Assembly (NCBI GenBank): GCA_001939945.1
Contig: MOEB01000020.1
Coordinates: forward strand, 1 to 64,000
DNA from: Aerophototrophica crusticola
GTDB taxonomy: Bacteria > Pseudomonadota > Alphaproteobacteria > Azospirillales > Azospirillaceae
Direction of reading: 5' to 3'
DNA length: 64,000 nt
A model generated the notes under the pieces. It was not told the origin of the DNA, made no database searches, and saw nothing but the letters and a program-made list of their open reading frames with translations. How positions within the stretch are numbered: position 1 is the stretch's first letter; each line of letters starts with the position of its first letter. Both the position numbers and the translations under genes were made by a program. Below are positions 25,994 through 34,277 of this stretch, one piece after another.

Positions 25994-27481
25994 ATGGACC
26001 AGCACGTGAAGGATACGCCCACCGCCCTCGGCCTGAAGGACCCTGGCCTGTTCCGGCAGCAGGGCTTCGTGGCCGGCGAGTGGGTGGACGCCGACAGCGG
26101 CAAGACCATCCCCGTCACCAACCCGGCGACGGGGGAGACGCTGGGCACCATCCCCGACATGGGTGCGGAGGAGACCCGGCGCGCCATCGAGGCGGCGAAC
26201 GCGGCTTGGCCCGCTTGGCGTGCCAAGACCGCCAAGGAGCGGGCCGGCATCCTGCGCAAATGGTTCGAGCTGATGCTGGCGAACCAGGAAGACCTGGCCC
26301 GAATCATGACGGCGGAGCAAGGCAAGCCCCTGACCGAGAGCCGGGGGGAGATCCTCTATGCCGCCAACTTCCTGGAATGGTTCGCGGAGGAGGGCAAGCG
26401 CGTCTATGGCGACGTGATCCCCACCTTCAAGGCCGATGCCCGCATCGTGGTAGTGAAGGAGCCCATCGGCGTCACCGCCGCCATCACGCCCTGGAACTTC
26501 CCCGCCGCCATGATCACCCGCAAGGCCGGCCCGGCGCTGGCTGCCGGCTGCCCCATGGTGATCAAGCCCGCCACCGCCACCCCCTACAGCGCCTTCGCCA
26601 TGGCCGTGCTGGCGGAGCGGGCGGGCGTGCCCAAGGGGGTGATCTCCGTCGTCACCGGCTCCGCCCGCGCCATCGGCGGGGAGATGACCGGCAACCCCAT
26701 CGTCCGCAAGCTGTCCTTCACCGGCTCCACGGAGATCGGCAAGGTGCTGATGCAGCAATGCGCCGGCACGGTGAAGAAGGTCAGCATGGAGCTGGGCGGC
26801 AACGCCCCCTTCATCGTCTTCGACGACGCGGACCTGGACGCCGCCGTCAAGGGCGCCATCGCCTCCAAATACCGCAACGCCGGCCAGACCTGCGTCTGCG
26901 CCAACCGCATCCTGGTGCAGGAGGGCGTGTATGACGCCTTCACGAGCAAGCTGGGGGAGGCGGTGCGCGCCATGAAGGTGGGCAACGGGGCGGAGGAGGG
27001 CGTGCTGCTCGGCCCCCTGATCGACTCGGCCGCCGTGGAGAAGGTTGAGGAGCACATCCAGGACGCCCTGTCCAAGGGCGCCAGGATCGCCCTGGGCGGC
27101 AAGCGTCACGGCCTGGGCGGCAGCTTCTTCGAGCCCACCATCCTGACCGACGTCACCACCGACATGAAGGTGGCGCGGGAGGAAACCTTCGGCCCCCTGG
27201 CGCCCCTGTTCAAGTTCAAGGACGAGGCCGAGGCCATCCGTATGGCCAACGACACGGAGTTCGGCCTCGCCGCCTATTTCTACAGCCGCGACATCGGCCG
27301 GGTCTGGCGGGTGGCGGAGAGCCTGGAATACGGCATCGTCGGCATCAACGAGGGCATCATCTCCACCGAGGTCGCCCCCTTCGGCGGCGTCAAGGAAAGC
27401 GGCATCGGCCGCGAGGGCAGCAAGTACGGGATCGAGGATTACCTGGAGATCAAGTACCTGCTGATGGGCGGGGTGAAGTAG
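25994..27481 (+). CDS. gabD: NADP-dependent succinate-semialdehyde dehydrogenase
   Basis: 495 aa aldehyde dehydrogenase oxidising succinate semialdehyde to succinate in the GABA shunt. Motifs: TPWNFP, FTGSTEIGK, MELGGNAPFIVF (general base Glu), and NAGQTCVCANRI with the catalytic Cys and the second Cys typical of GabD. C-terminal PFGGVKESGIGREGSKYG is the diagnostic SSADH ending. No gabT nearby, so it may serve other semialdehydes. 98 bp after glmU; a GGGAAGAAGCGCC ribosome-binding site precedes the ATG. Confidence 0.93.
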   Translation: MDQHVKDTPTALGLKDPGLFRQQGFVAGEWVDADSGKTIPVTNPATGETLGTIPDMGAEETRRAIEAANAAWPAWRAKTAKERAGILRKWFELMLANQEDLARIMTAEQGKPLTESRGEILYAANFLEWFAEEGKRVYGDVIPTFKADARIVVVKEPIGVTAAITPWNFPAAMITRKAGPALAAGCPMVIKPATATPYSAFAMAVLAERAGVPKGVISVVTGSARAIGGEMTGNPIVRKLSFTGSTEIGKVLMQQCAGTVKKVSMELGGNAPFIVFDDADLDAAVKGAIASKYRNAGQTCVCANRILVQEGVYDAFTSKLGEAVRAMKVGNGAEEGVLLGPLIDSAAVEKVEEHIQDALSKGARIALGGKRHGLGGSFFEPTILTDVTTDMKVAREETFGPLAPLFKFKDEAEAIRMANDTEFGLAAYFYSRDIGRVWRVAESLEYGIVGINEGIISTEVAPFGGVKESGIGREGSKYGIEDYLEIKYLLMGGVK

Positions 27482-27488
27482 GCCGCCT

Positions 27489-27578
27489 GTAGGTCGGATT
27501 AGGCGCGCCAGCGCCGTAATCCGACGGCCGACGGTGAAGCCGTCGGATTACGCGGCCACGGCCGCTAATCCGACCTAC
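27489..27578. repeat. Family I palindromic repeat, copy 3
   Basis: GTAGGTCGGATTAGGCGCGC ... GCCGTAATCCGACGG and CCGTCGGATTACGCGG ... CCGCTAATCCGACCTAC: two near-perfect hairpins in opposite orientation between convergent gabD and the GT1 gene; probably also a bidirectional terminator. Confidence 0.92.
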
Positions 27579-27583
27579 GACGC

Positions 27584-28861
27584 TCACGCCGCCCGCCTCG
27601 CCCCCGCCACCGCCTCCACCACCCGGACCGCCTCGCCCAGCCCGTCCTCCGCCCGCACCTTCTCCCCCAGCGCCGCGGCGCGGGCGCGGATTCCTTGGTC
27701 ATCCAGCGCCCGCCGGATGGCGGCAGCCAGGGTGTCCGCGTCCAGGCTGCGATAGGGGACGCTGCCGCCGCTGATGCCCAGTTGCCCCGTCCGCCAGGCC
27801 CAGAAGAACTGGTCGGCCAGGAAAGGGACATGCACCCCCGGCTTGCCGGACCGTACCGTCGCCCCGGTCGTCCCGGCCCCGCCATGGTGGACGATGGCGG
27901 CCATGTGGGGGAAAAGCTGGCCGTGGGGCGCGGCCGCCAGGGGGAACACGGTGTCCGGAAGGTCCGCGGCCCCCAGCCCGCCCCAACCGCTGGCCAGCAC
28001 GGCCCGGCAGCCGGCCTTCCCAATGGCGGCGAGCAGCAGGTCGGTGGTGGCCTTCGGGTCCCTCGGCTTCATGCTGCCGAAACCCACATAGACCGGCGGA
28101 GGGCCGGACTCCAGGAAGCGAGCCAGCTCCGGCGGCAGGGTCCAGGACGGTTCCTCCAACCACCAATAACCGGTCACATGGACATGGTTCGGCCAGTCCG
28201 TCGGCACCGGCACCACATGGCGGCTGTAGCACATCAGGATCGGCCGTTTCTCGCGCCGCATCCGCCCGAACGGCCCGAAGAAGGGCTCCGGCCCCAACCC
28301 GAAGGCGGCTTGGCGGCCCAGGTTCGTGCCGGGCCGCATCATCTGCCAGAAGAACTGGCCCAGCACATGGTGTTGCAGCTTGTAGGCCAGCCCCGGCAGG
28401 GGGCGCCTGGGCGGTGGCACCAAGGGGCTGGGAAAGGCTGACGTGGGGTATAGGGGCTGCGGGTAGGCGGCGACATAGGGGATGCCCCAGGCCTCCGACA
28501 CGGCCGTGGCGGTCAGGGCGGAGCCGCCGCCGGGCACCAGCACGTCCGCCCCACGGCTGGCCTCCCGCCCGATCAGGGCCCATTCGGAGGCGTATCTCTT
28601 CACCATGTCGCGCATGGCGCCAGCCACGGCGACGGGGCTCGCCCCCTCGTCGAACATGCGCCGGCCGGCCTCGCTGTCCAGGTCGTCCTGGATGTTGCCG
28701 GTGACAGGGTGCAGCGTGACGCCCCGGCCCGCCACCAGCCCCTCGAACTGCGCGTGGGTGACCAGCCGCACCTCATGCCCGCGCCCGGCCAGCGCCACGG
28801 CCAAGGCGGCGAAGGGCTGCACGTCGCCGCGGGAGCCCAGGGCGGTGACGGTGACGATCAT
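27584..28861 (-). CDS. GT1 (MGT/UGT-like) glycosyltransferase
   Basis: 425 aa GT-B glycosyltransferase. The N-terminus MIVTVTALGSRGDVQPFAAL is the hallmark of sterol-, rhamnolipid- and macrolide-type GT1 enzymes. The C-terminal donor domain has VYVGFGSM and HHGGAGTTGATVRSGKPG, the prokaryotic PSPG-like motif with the His and Gly-rich loop, followed by PFLADQFFWA. Probably glycosylates a lipid or small hydrophobic acceptor; which one cannot be inferred. Start 28861 is well supported by the motif. Confidence 0.9.
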   Translation of the reverse strand: MIVTVTALGSRGDVQPFAALAVALAGRGHEVRLVTHAQFEGLVAGRGVTLHPVTGNIQDDLDSEAGRRMFDEGASPVAVAGAMRDMVKRYASEWALIGREASRGADVLVPGGGSALTATAVSEAWGIPYVAAYPQPLYPTSAFPSPLVPPPRRPLPGLAYKLQHHVLGQFFWQMMRPGTNLGRQAAFGLGPEPFFGPFGRMRREKRPILMCYSRHVVPVPTDWPNHVHVTGYWWLEEPSWTLPPELARFLESGPPPVYVGFGSMKPRDPKATTDLLLAAIGKAGCRAVLASGWGGLGAADLPDTVFPLAAAPHGQLFPHMAAIVHHGGAGTTGATVRSGKPGVHVPFLADQFFWAWRTGQLGISGGSVPYRSLDADTLAAAIRRALDDQGIRARAAALGEKVRAEDGLGEAVRVVEAVAGARRAA

Positions 28862-29080
28862 GTATCTGCCTCCGGATGCCTCAACCTGCTGCCCCTTCCA
28901 CGGACCGCGTGCCCTTTCTTGCCGCGCGCGACCCAACAGGGGCATGGATACCCCTTTCGCCAGCGCAACATGATCCCCGAAGTGGACCGCCGAATGCCCG
29001 CGTGACCGCAACGCACCCCAACCGGACATTAAACGTGTTTGTACTGCGCCTGACCGCACACCACGCACCGCGAGGGGACC
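28862..29080. other. Divergent spacer between GT1 and receiver genes
   Basis: 219 bp with no gene; must contain both promoters. I did not find a clear -35/-10 pair or an EcfG-type GGAAC element. Confidence 0.4.
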
Positions 29081-29467
29081 ATGCCCGCACAGCCGCGCGT
29101 ACTGATCGTCGAGGATGACGCCGTCACCGCCCTCATGCTCCAGAACGTCCTGTCGGACATGGGGTGTGAGATTTGCGGCCTCGCCTCCACGGCCCCTCGG
29201 GCCGTCGCCCTGGCCGATTACCACCGCCCCGACGTGGCGCTGGTGGATGTCCGCCTTGCGAAGGGTACGGACGGGTTGGCCGCCGCCAAGGAGATGCGCG
29301 ACTTCCTGAAGCTGGACGTCCTGCTGATGACCGGCTGGCGGCTGGAGGATGACGGGGAAGGCATCAACCTGCCCCTGATGCAGAAGCCCCTGGACCCCAC
29401 CCGCGTGAAGGACACCGTCCGCCAGATCCTGGAACGCCGCAAGGCCCCCGCCATCGCCGACGCCTGA
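29081..29467 (+). CDS. Single-domain response regulator (receiver only)
   Basis: 128 aa CheY-like receiver: acidic pocket IVEDD (residues 9-13), phospho-acceptor Asp in ALVDVRL (about 56), Thr in LLMTG and Lys in QKPLDP. No output domain, so it acts as a phosphate relay or sink or by protein binding. No kinase gene is adjacent. The sequence GCEICGLASTAPRAVALA is typical of stand-alone alphaproteobacterial receivers. Confidence 0.9.
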   Translation: MPAQPRVLIVEDDAVTALMLQNVLSDMGCEICGLASTAPRAVALADYHRPDVALVDVRLAKGTDGLAAAKEMRDFLKLDVLLMTGWRLEDDGEGINLPLMQKPLDPTRVKDTVRQILERRKAPAIADA

Positions 29468-29649
29468 CCGGGGCAATTTCCCTTAATCGCCCGTCCGCGC
29501 CGCCGGCCGGGGCATAGGCCCCCGGTCGGCGGCGTACCCGTTCGGGGCATGGCTGGGCCGACGCTGGACCCCATGCCCCCGTCCGTGGCACACCCCATTT
29601 ACCCCAGGGTGAATGGCCCGGTGTCCCGGGCGGCAACGGAGGATCGGCG

Positions 29650-31029
29650 ATGGCGCGCTTCGACTATGACCTGTTCGTGATCGGGGCCGGTTCCGGCGGC
29701 GTGCGGGCGGCCCGGATCGCAGGGCAGCACGGCGCAAGGGTCGCCATCGCGGAGGAGCGCTACTTCGGCGGCACCTGCGTGAACGTGGGCTGCGTGCCGA
29801 AGAAGCTGTTGGTCTTCGCCGCCCATTTCGGCCACGACTTCGAGGATGCCGCCGGCTTCGGCTGGGACGTGCCGCAGAAGCCCACCCTGGACTGGGAGCG
29901 GCTGAAGGCCAACGTGGCGGGGGAGGTGGGCCGCCTCAACGGCATCTACCGCCGCCTGCTGGAAGGGGCGGGCTGCACCATCTTCGAGGGCCGCGCCCGC
30001 ATCGCCGGCCCCAACACCATCAGCATCAACGGCCAGACCGTGACGGCGGAGCACATCCTGGTGGCCGTGGGCGGCTGGCCGGAGCTGCCGGACCAGCCGG
30101 GGGCGCAGGAATATGGCCTGACATCCAACGAGATGTTCTCGCTCCCGAAGTTCCCCAAGCGCCTGATCGTGGCGGGCGGCGGCTATATCGCGACGGAGTT
30201 CGCCTGCGTCTTCAACGGCCTGGGCGCGGAGGTGACGCAGCTCTACCGCGGCAAGCAAATCCTGCGCGGCTTCGACCGTGACGTGCGGGAGTTCCTGGGG
30301 GAGGAGCTGGTCAAGTCCGGCATCAACCTGCGCTTCAACACCATCATCAGCCGGATCGAAAAGTCCGGCGATTGCCTGATGGTCAGCCTGTCGGACGGGC
30401 GGGAGCTTGAGGCGGACGCCGTGCTCTACGCCATCGGCCGCCGGCCCCACACGGCGGACCTGGGCCTCGAGACGGTGGGCGTCGAGCTGGACGACAAGGG
30501 CGCCATCCGGGTGGACGCGGACTACCAGACCACCGCGCCCGGCGTGTACGCCCTGGGCGACGTGACCAACCGCATCAACCTGACCCCCGTCGCCCTGGGG
30601 GAGGGCCATGTGTTGGCGGACCGGCTGTTCGGCAAGATGCCGGACCGGGCGGTGAACTATGACAACATCCCGACCGCCGTCTTTTCCATCCCCCCCGTCG
30701 CCACGGTGGGCATGCCGGAGGAGGAGGCGCGGGCCAAGGGCATCCCGGTGGACGTCTACCGCACCAACTTCAAGCCCATGCGCAACGCCATGGCCGGCCG
30801 TGAGCAGCGCACCCTGATGAAGCTGGTGGTGGAGCGGGAAAGCCAGAGGGTCATTGGCGTGCACATGGTGGGCGCCGACACGCCGGAGATGATCCAGGCC
30901 GTCGCCGTGGCCATGAACGCCGGGGCCACCAAGCAGACCTTCGACCAGACAATCGGCCTTCACCCCACCGCGGCGGAGGAGTTCGTCACCATGCGCACCA
31001 AGGCGCCCGAGCCGCTGCCGATGGATTGA
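29650..31029 (+). CDS. gor: Glutathione-disulfide reductase
   Basis: 459 aa FAD/NADPH disulfide reductase keeping glutathione reduced. FAD-binding GAGSGGVRAAR near the N-terminus, redox pair CVNVGC (about residues 43-48), NADPH-binding GGGYIATEFA, and the C-terminal HPTAAEE with the catalytic His-Glu. Plant/alphaproteobacterial-type GR, about the usual length. Good ribosome-binding site (GGAGGATCGGCG). Convergent with the SDR gene; a shared bidirectional hairpin follows. Confidence 0.93.
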   Translation: MARFDYDLFVIGAGSGGVRAARIAGQHGARVAIAEERYFGGTCVNVGCVPKKLLVFAAHFGHDFEDAAGFGWDVPQKPTLDWERLKANVAGEVGRLNGIYRRLLEGAGCTIFEGRARIAGPNTISINGQTVTAEHILVAVGGWPELPDQPGAQEYGLTSNEMFSLPKFPKRLIVAGGGYIATEFACVFNGLGAEVTQLYRGKQILRGFDRDVREFLGEELVKSGINLRFNTIISRIEKSGDCLMVSLSDGRELEADAVLYAIGRRPHTADLGLETVGVELDDKGAIRVDADYQTTAPGVYALGDVTNRINLTPVALGEGHVLADRLFGKMPDRAVNYDNIPTAVFSIPPVATVGMPEEEARAKGIPVDVYRTNFKPMRNAMAGREQRTLMKLVVERESQRVIGVHMVGADTPEMIQAVAVAMNAGATKQTFDQTIGLHPTAAEEFVTMRTKAPEPLPMD

Positions 31030-31035
31030 CACCCC

Positions 31036-31075
31036 CGAAAAGAAAAGCCCCGCCGGTGGGGACCTGGCGGGGCTT
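31036..31075 (-). terminator. Rho-independent terminator between gor and SDR gene
   Basis: Ten-bp stem AAGCCCCGCC / GGCGGGGCTT. Read on the minus strand it is followed by TTTTCTTTT, so it fits best as terminator of the SDR transcript; as a bare hairpin it may also stop gor. Confidence 0.85.
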
Positions 31076-31202
31076 GAAGTCGTACGAGTGACCGGACCGG
31101 CAGGGTAAGGGAGGGGAGACGTGCCGGACCGGTACCGACTGAGCGGGGAACGATCAGTAAGGCGAAACTAATCCCCTGGCCCCGGCCCCGCTGTGACGGT
31201 GG

Positions 31203-31931
31203 TCACGCCGGGTTAAGGTCGATCAGCTCGCCGTGCAAAGCACACGCGGGCATGCAGAATTCGATGATGGACGGGGCGACCTCCGCCGGGGTGCGCAGGG
31301 TCTTCGCGTCCTCCCCGGGGAAGGCCTTTTCCCGCAGCTTGGTCGCCACCGGGCCGGGGTCCACCAGGTTCACCCGCAGGCTGGTCTCCAGCGTTTCCGC
31401 GGCCCACATGCGCCCCATCATGTCCAGGGCGGCCTTGGAGGCGGCATAGGCGCTCCAATAGGCGGTGGGCTGGCGGCCCACCCTGTCGGTCAGCAGCACG
31501 GCGCGGCCGGCGTCGGACCGGCGCAGCAGCGGGTCCACGGTACGCACCAGGCGCATGGTAGCCGTGACGCCCACGCCGAACACCCGGTCCCAATCCTTGG
31601 GGTCCGCATGGGCCAGCGGGCCGATGGTGCCGAGCTGGCCCGCCGCGTGGACGAACACGTCCAAGCGCCCGAACCGCTCATAGATCGCCGGGCCCAGGCT
31701 GTCCAGCTTGGCCCCGTCCATCAGGTCCTGCGGCACCAGCGTGGCGCTGCCGCCCACGGCCTTGACCCGATCGTCCACCTCCTCCAGCCCGCCAACGGTG
31801 CGGGCCACCAGCACCACATGCGCGCCTTCCGCGGCCAGCCGCTCCGCGACGGCGGCCCCGATGCCGCGGGAAGCGCCGGTGACGAGCGCGACACGGCCGG
31901 TCAGGCGGCCGGTGGGGGAGGGGGTGGTCAT
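31203..31931 (-). CDS. Short-chain dehydrogenase/reductase (SDR)
   Basis: 242 aa Rossmann enzyme: TGASRGIG cofactor loop (about 19-26), HAAG motif (VFVHAAGQLG), and YAASK catalytic pair. Lies downstream of purF on the same strand, a linkage seen in many alphaproteobacteria, but separated by 128 bp that include a family I repeat. Substrate unknown. Confidence 0.9.
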   Translation of the reverse strand: MTTPSPTGRLTGRVALVTGASRGIGAAVAERLAAEGAHVVLVARTVGGLEEVDDRVKAVGGSATLVPQDLMDGAKLDSLGPAIYERFGRLDVFVHAAGQLGTIGPLAHADPKDWDRVFGVGVTATMRLVRTVDPLLRRSDAGRAVLLTDRVGRQPTAYWSAYAASKAALDMMGRMWAAETLETSLRVNLVDPGPVATKLREKAFPGEDAKTLRTPAEVAPSIIEFCMPACALHGELIDLNPA

Positions 31932-31953
31932 GATGGGATCCGGATTCTTCTTT

Positions 31954-32048
31954 GTAGGTCGGATTAGGTGCGCAGCACCGTAATCCGACGTCTCTGATAG
32001 GGGTAGGCAGTCGGATTACGCGGGCTTGCGCCCGCTAATCCGACCTAC
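31954..32048. repeat. Family I palindromic repeat, copy 4
   Basis: GTAGGTCGGATTAGGTGCGC ... CCGTAATCCGAC and GTCGGATTACGCGG ... CCGCTAATCCGACCTAC. The only copy of the five not between convergent genes: it sits between purF and the SDR gene, both on the minus strand. Confidence 0.9.
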
Positions 32049-32059
32049 GGGGACGGCCG

Positions 32060-33511
32060 TCAAGCCCGCCGCTCCGCCAACTGGTGCACGTCCGCGGGCC
32101 GGGGGGCCTCGAAGTCGGTCAGGGGGATGGGGTAGTCGCCGGTGAAGCAGGCGTCACAGTACTGGGCCCCGGCATCGCGCTTGGCGTGGCCCAGGGCCTT
32201 GTAAAGGCCGTCCAGGCTGATGAAGGCCAGGCTGTCGGCACCGATGAAGCGCCGCATCTCCTCCACGCTCAGCTTGTGGGCCAGCAGCTTCTCCTTCTCC
32301 GGCGTGTCGATGCCGTAGAAGCAGCTATGGCTGGTGGGCGGGCTGGAGATGCGCATGTGCACCTCCTTGGCGCCGGCGTCGCGCATCATCTCCACGATCT
32401 TCACGCTGGTGGTCCCGCGGACGATGCTGTCGTCCACCAGGATCACGCGCTTGCCCTGGATATAGGCGCGGTTGGCGTTGTGCTTCAGCTTCACGCCCAG
32501 CCGGCGGATTTTGTCGGTCGGCTGGATGAAGGTGCGGCCCACATAGTGGTTCCGGATGATGCCCAGGTCGAAGGAGATGCCGCTCTCCTCCGCATAGCCC
32601 AGCGCCGCGGGCACGCCGCTGTCCGGCACGGGGATGACGATGTCCGCGTCCACGTTGCTCTCGATGGCGAGCTGCGCGCCGATCTTCTTGCGCACTTCGT
32701 AGACGGAGTGGCCCTCCATGAAGCTGTCGGGCCGGGCGAAGTAGATGTACTCGAAGATGCAGAACTTGGACGGGGCGGACTGGAAGGGGCGCAGGGACTG
32801 CACCTGGCCGGCCTCCAGCACCACCATCTCACCCGGCGCCACGTCGCGGATGTACTCGGCGCCGATGATGTCCAGGGCCACGGTCTCCGACGCCAGCACC
32901 GGGTGCTCCCCCAGCATGCCCAGCACCAGGGGGCGCACGCCGGACGGGTCGCGCACGCCGATCACCTGGTCCTTGCCCAGGCAGACCAGGCTGTAGGCGC
33001 CCTCTACTTGCCGCAGCGCCTCCACCAGACGGTCGATGACGTTGCCGCCGCGGGCGGTGGCCATCAGGTGGATGATGGTCTCCGTATCCGTGGTGGACTG
33101 GAACAGGCAGCCGCGCCGCACGAGCTGCCGCCGCAGCATCAGGGCATTGGTCAGGTTGCCGTTGTGCGCCAGGGCGAAGCCGCCGAACTCGAACTCCGCA
33201 TACAGGGGCTGCACGTTGCGCACCGCCGTCTCACCGGTGGTGGCGTAGCGCACATGGCCGATGGCGGCGTTGCCCTTCAGGCTCCGCATCACGGCCTCGG
33301 AGCCGAAGATGTCGCCCACCTGGCCCAGGGCGCGGTGGCTGGGGAAGTCGCGCCCGTCGAAGCTGACGATGCCCGCCGCTTCCTGCCCGCGGTGCTGCAG
33401 GGCGTGCAGGCCCAGCGCCACCAGTGCCGCCGCGTCCAAGGGGCCGAGCACGCCGAACACGCCGCACTCCTCGCGGAGCTTGTCGTCATCGAAGGGGTGG
33501 GTGGTGAGCAT
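32060..33511 (-). CDS. purF: Amidophosphoribosyltransferase
   Basis: 483 aa; first committed step of purine synthesis (PRPP + Gln to phosphoribosylamine). A short propeptide (MLTTHPFDDDKLREE) precedes the nucleophile Cys of ECGVFG. The PRPP-loop is VILVDDSIVRGTTS. Cys residues in KFCIFEYIYF, SHSCFYG and YCDACFTGDYP match the Fe-S ligands of the Bacillus-type enzyme, indicating the [4Fe-4S], self-processed class. Start 33511 was preferred over 33529 because an AAGGCAG site precedes it. Confidence 0.96.
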   Translation of the reverse strand: MLTTHPFDDDKLREECGVFGVLGPLDAAALVALGLHALQHRGQEAAGIVSFDGRDFPSHRALGQVGDIFGSEAVMRSLKGNAAIGHVRYATTGETAVRNVQPLYAEFEFGGFALAHNGNLTNALMLRRQLVRRGCLFQSTTDTETIIHLMATARGGNVIDRLVEALRQVEGAYSLVCLGKDQVIGVRDPSGVRPLVLGMLGEHPVLASETVALDIIGAEYIRDVAPGEMVVLEAGQVQSLRPFQSAPSKFCIFEYIYFARPDSFMEGHSVYEVRKKIGAQLAIESNVDADIVIPVPDSGVPAALGYAEESGISFDLGIIRNHYVGRTFIQPTDKIRRLGVKLKHNANRAYIQGKRVILVDDSIVRGTTSVKIVEMMRDAGAKEVHMRISSPPTSHSCFYGIDTPEKEKLLAHKLSVEEMRRFIGADSLAFISLDGLYKALGHAKRDAGAQYCDACFTGDYPIPLTDFEAPRPADVHQLAERRA

Positions 33512-33550
33512 CGGCGGTCTGCCTTCCATGCTGGGACGTCGGGGCCAGGC

Positions 33551-34273
33551 CTATCGTCCGGCCGGGGTGGGCTGGGGGGCCTGGGGGTCGGGGGTATCGG
33601 TGTTCTTGATCAACTGGTCGAGCCGGCCCAGCGCCTCGCCGTTATAACCCTGATCCGCGGCGGGCGCACCCGCCTTGGTCGCCCCGGCTGGGGCGGGGTT
33701 GGACAGGCGTTCCAGGGCCTGTTTGGCTTCCATGGCGCGCCGGGCCTGCTCCTGCGCCTCCCGCGCCGCGCGCTGGGCGGGGTCCAGGGTGGTGTCCGGC
33801 AACAGGCCGCGGATTGTCTCCGCCCCCGCGGCCATCAGGGGCCGGGTACGGGCATTGGCCAGCCAGTCCGGCGGCGTGTCGGGCCAGAGCCACTGGCTGA
33901 ACATGAAGGCCAGGCTGACCACCGCCGCCCCGCGCACGGCGCCGAAGGCGAAGCCCAGGCTCCGGTCGATGGCGGACAGGCCGCTGTCCTGCACCCGGCC
34001 GGACACGGCATGGGTCAGCATGGAAAAGGCGATCAGGGCCACCGTGAACACGCCCAGCACGGCGGCGCCGTCGGCGATGATCTGGGTGCCGATGTACTGG
34101 CGGGCGACAGGGGCCGCGTGGGGAAAGGCCCAAAGGGTGGCGAAGGCGGCGCCGATCCAGGCGGCGATGGACAGCACCTCCCGCGCGAAGCCGCGGGCGA
34201 AGGCCATGAGGGCGGACAACAGGACGATGACGATGACCGCCACGTCCACGGGGTTCAGGCCGTTCCCGTCCAT
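33551..34273 (-). CDS. cvpA: CvpA family inner-membrane protein
   Basis: 240 aa, four predicted helices in the first 135 residues (VAVIVIVLLSALMAFARGF; FATLWAF; GVFTVALIAFSMLTHAV; VVSLAFMFSQWLW) with the conserved ARGFAREVLSIAAW segment and the IDRSLGFAFGAVRG loop. The C-terminal third is hydrophilic, Ala/Gln/Pro-rich. Four bp after radA and 39 bp before purF, so radA-cvpA-purF form an operon. Confidence 0.93.
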   Translation of the reverse strand: MDGNGLNPVDVAVIVIVLLSALMAFARGFAREVLSIAAWIGAAFATLWAFPHAAPVARQYIGTQIIADGAAVLGVFTVALIAFSMLTHAVSGRVQDSGLSAIDRSLGFAFGAVRGAAVVSLAFMFSQWLWPDTPPDWLANARTRPLMAAGAETIRGLLPDTTLDPAQRAAREAQEQARRAMEAKQALERLSNPAPAGATKAGAPAADQGYNGEALGRLDQLIKNTDTPDPQAPQPTPAGR

Positions 34274-34277
34274 CGCC

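Noticed and set aside
31954..32048. Family I repeats as insertion-sequence remnants with transposase
   Set aside because: All copies are about 80-120 bp, carry no ORF and show no target-site duplication that I can recognise.
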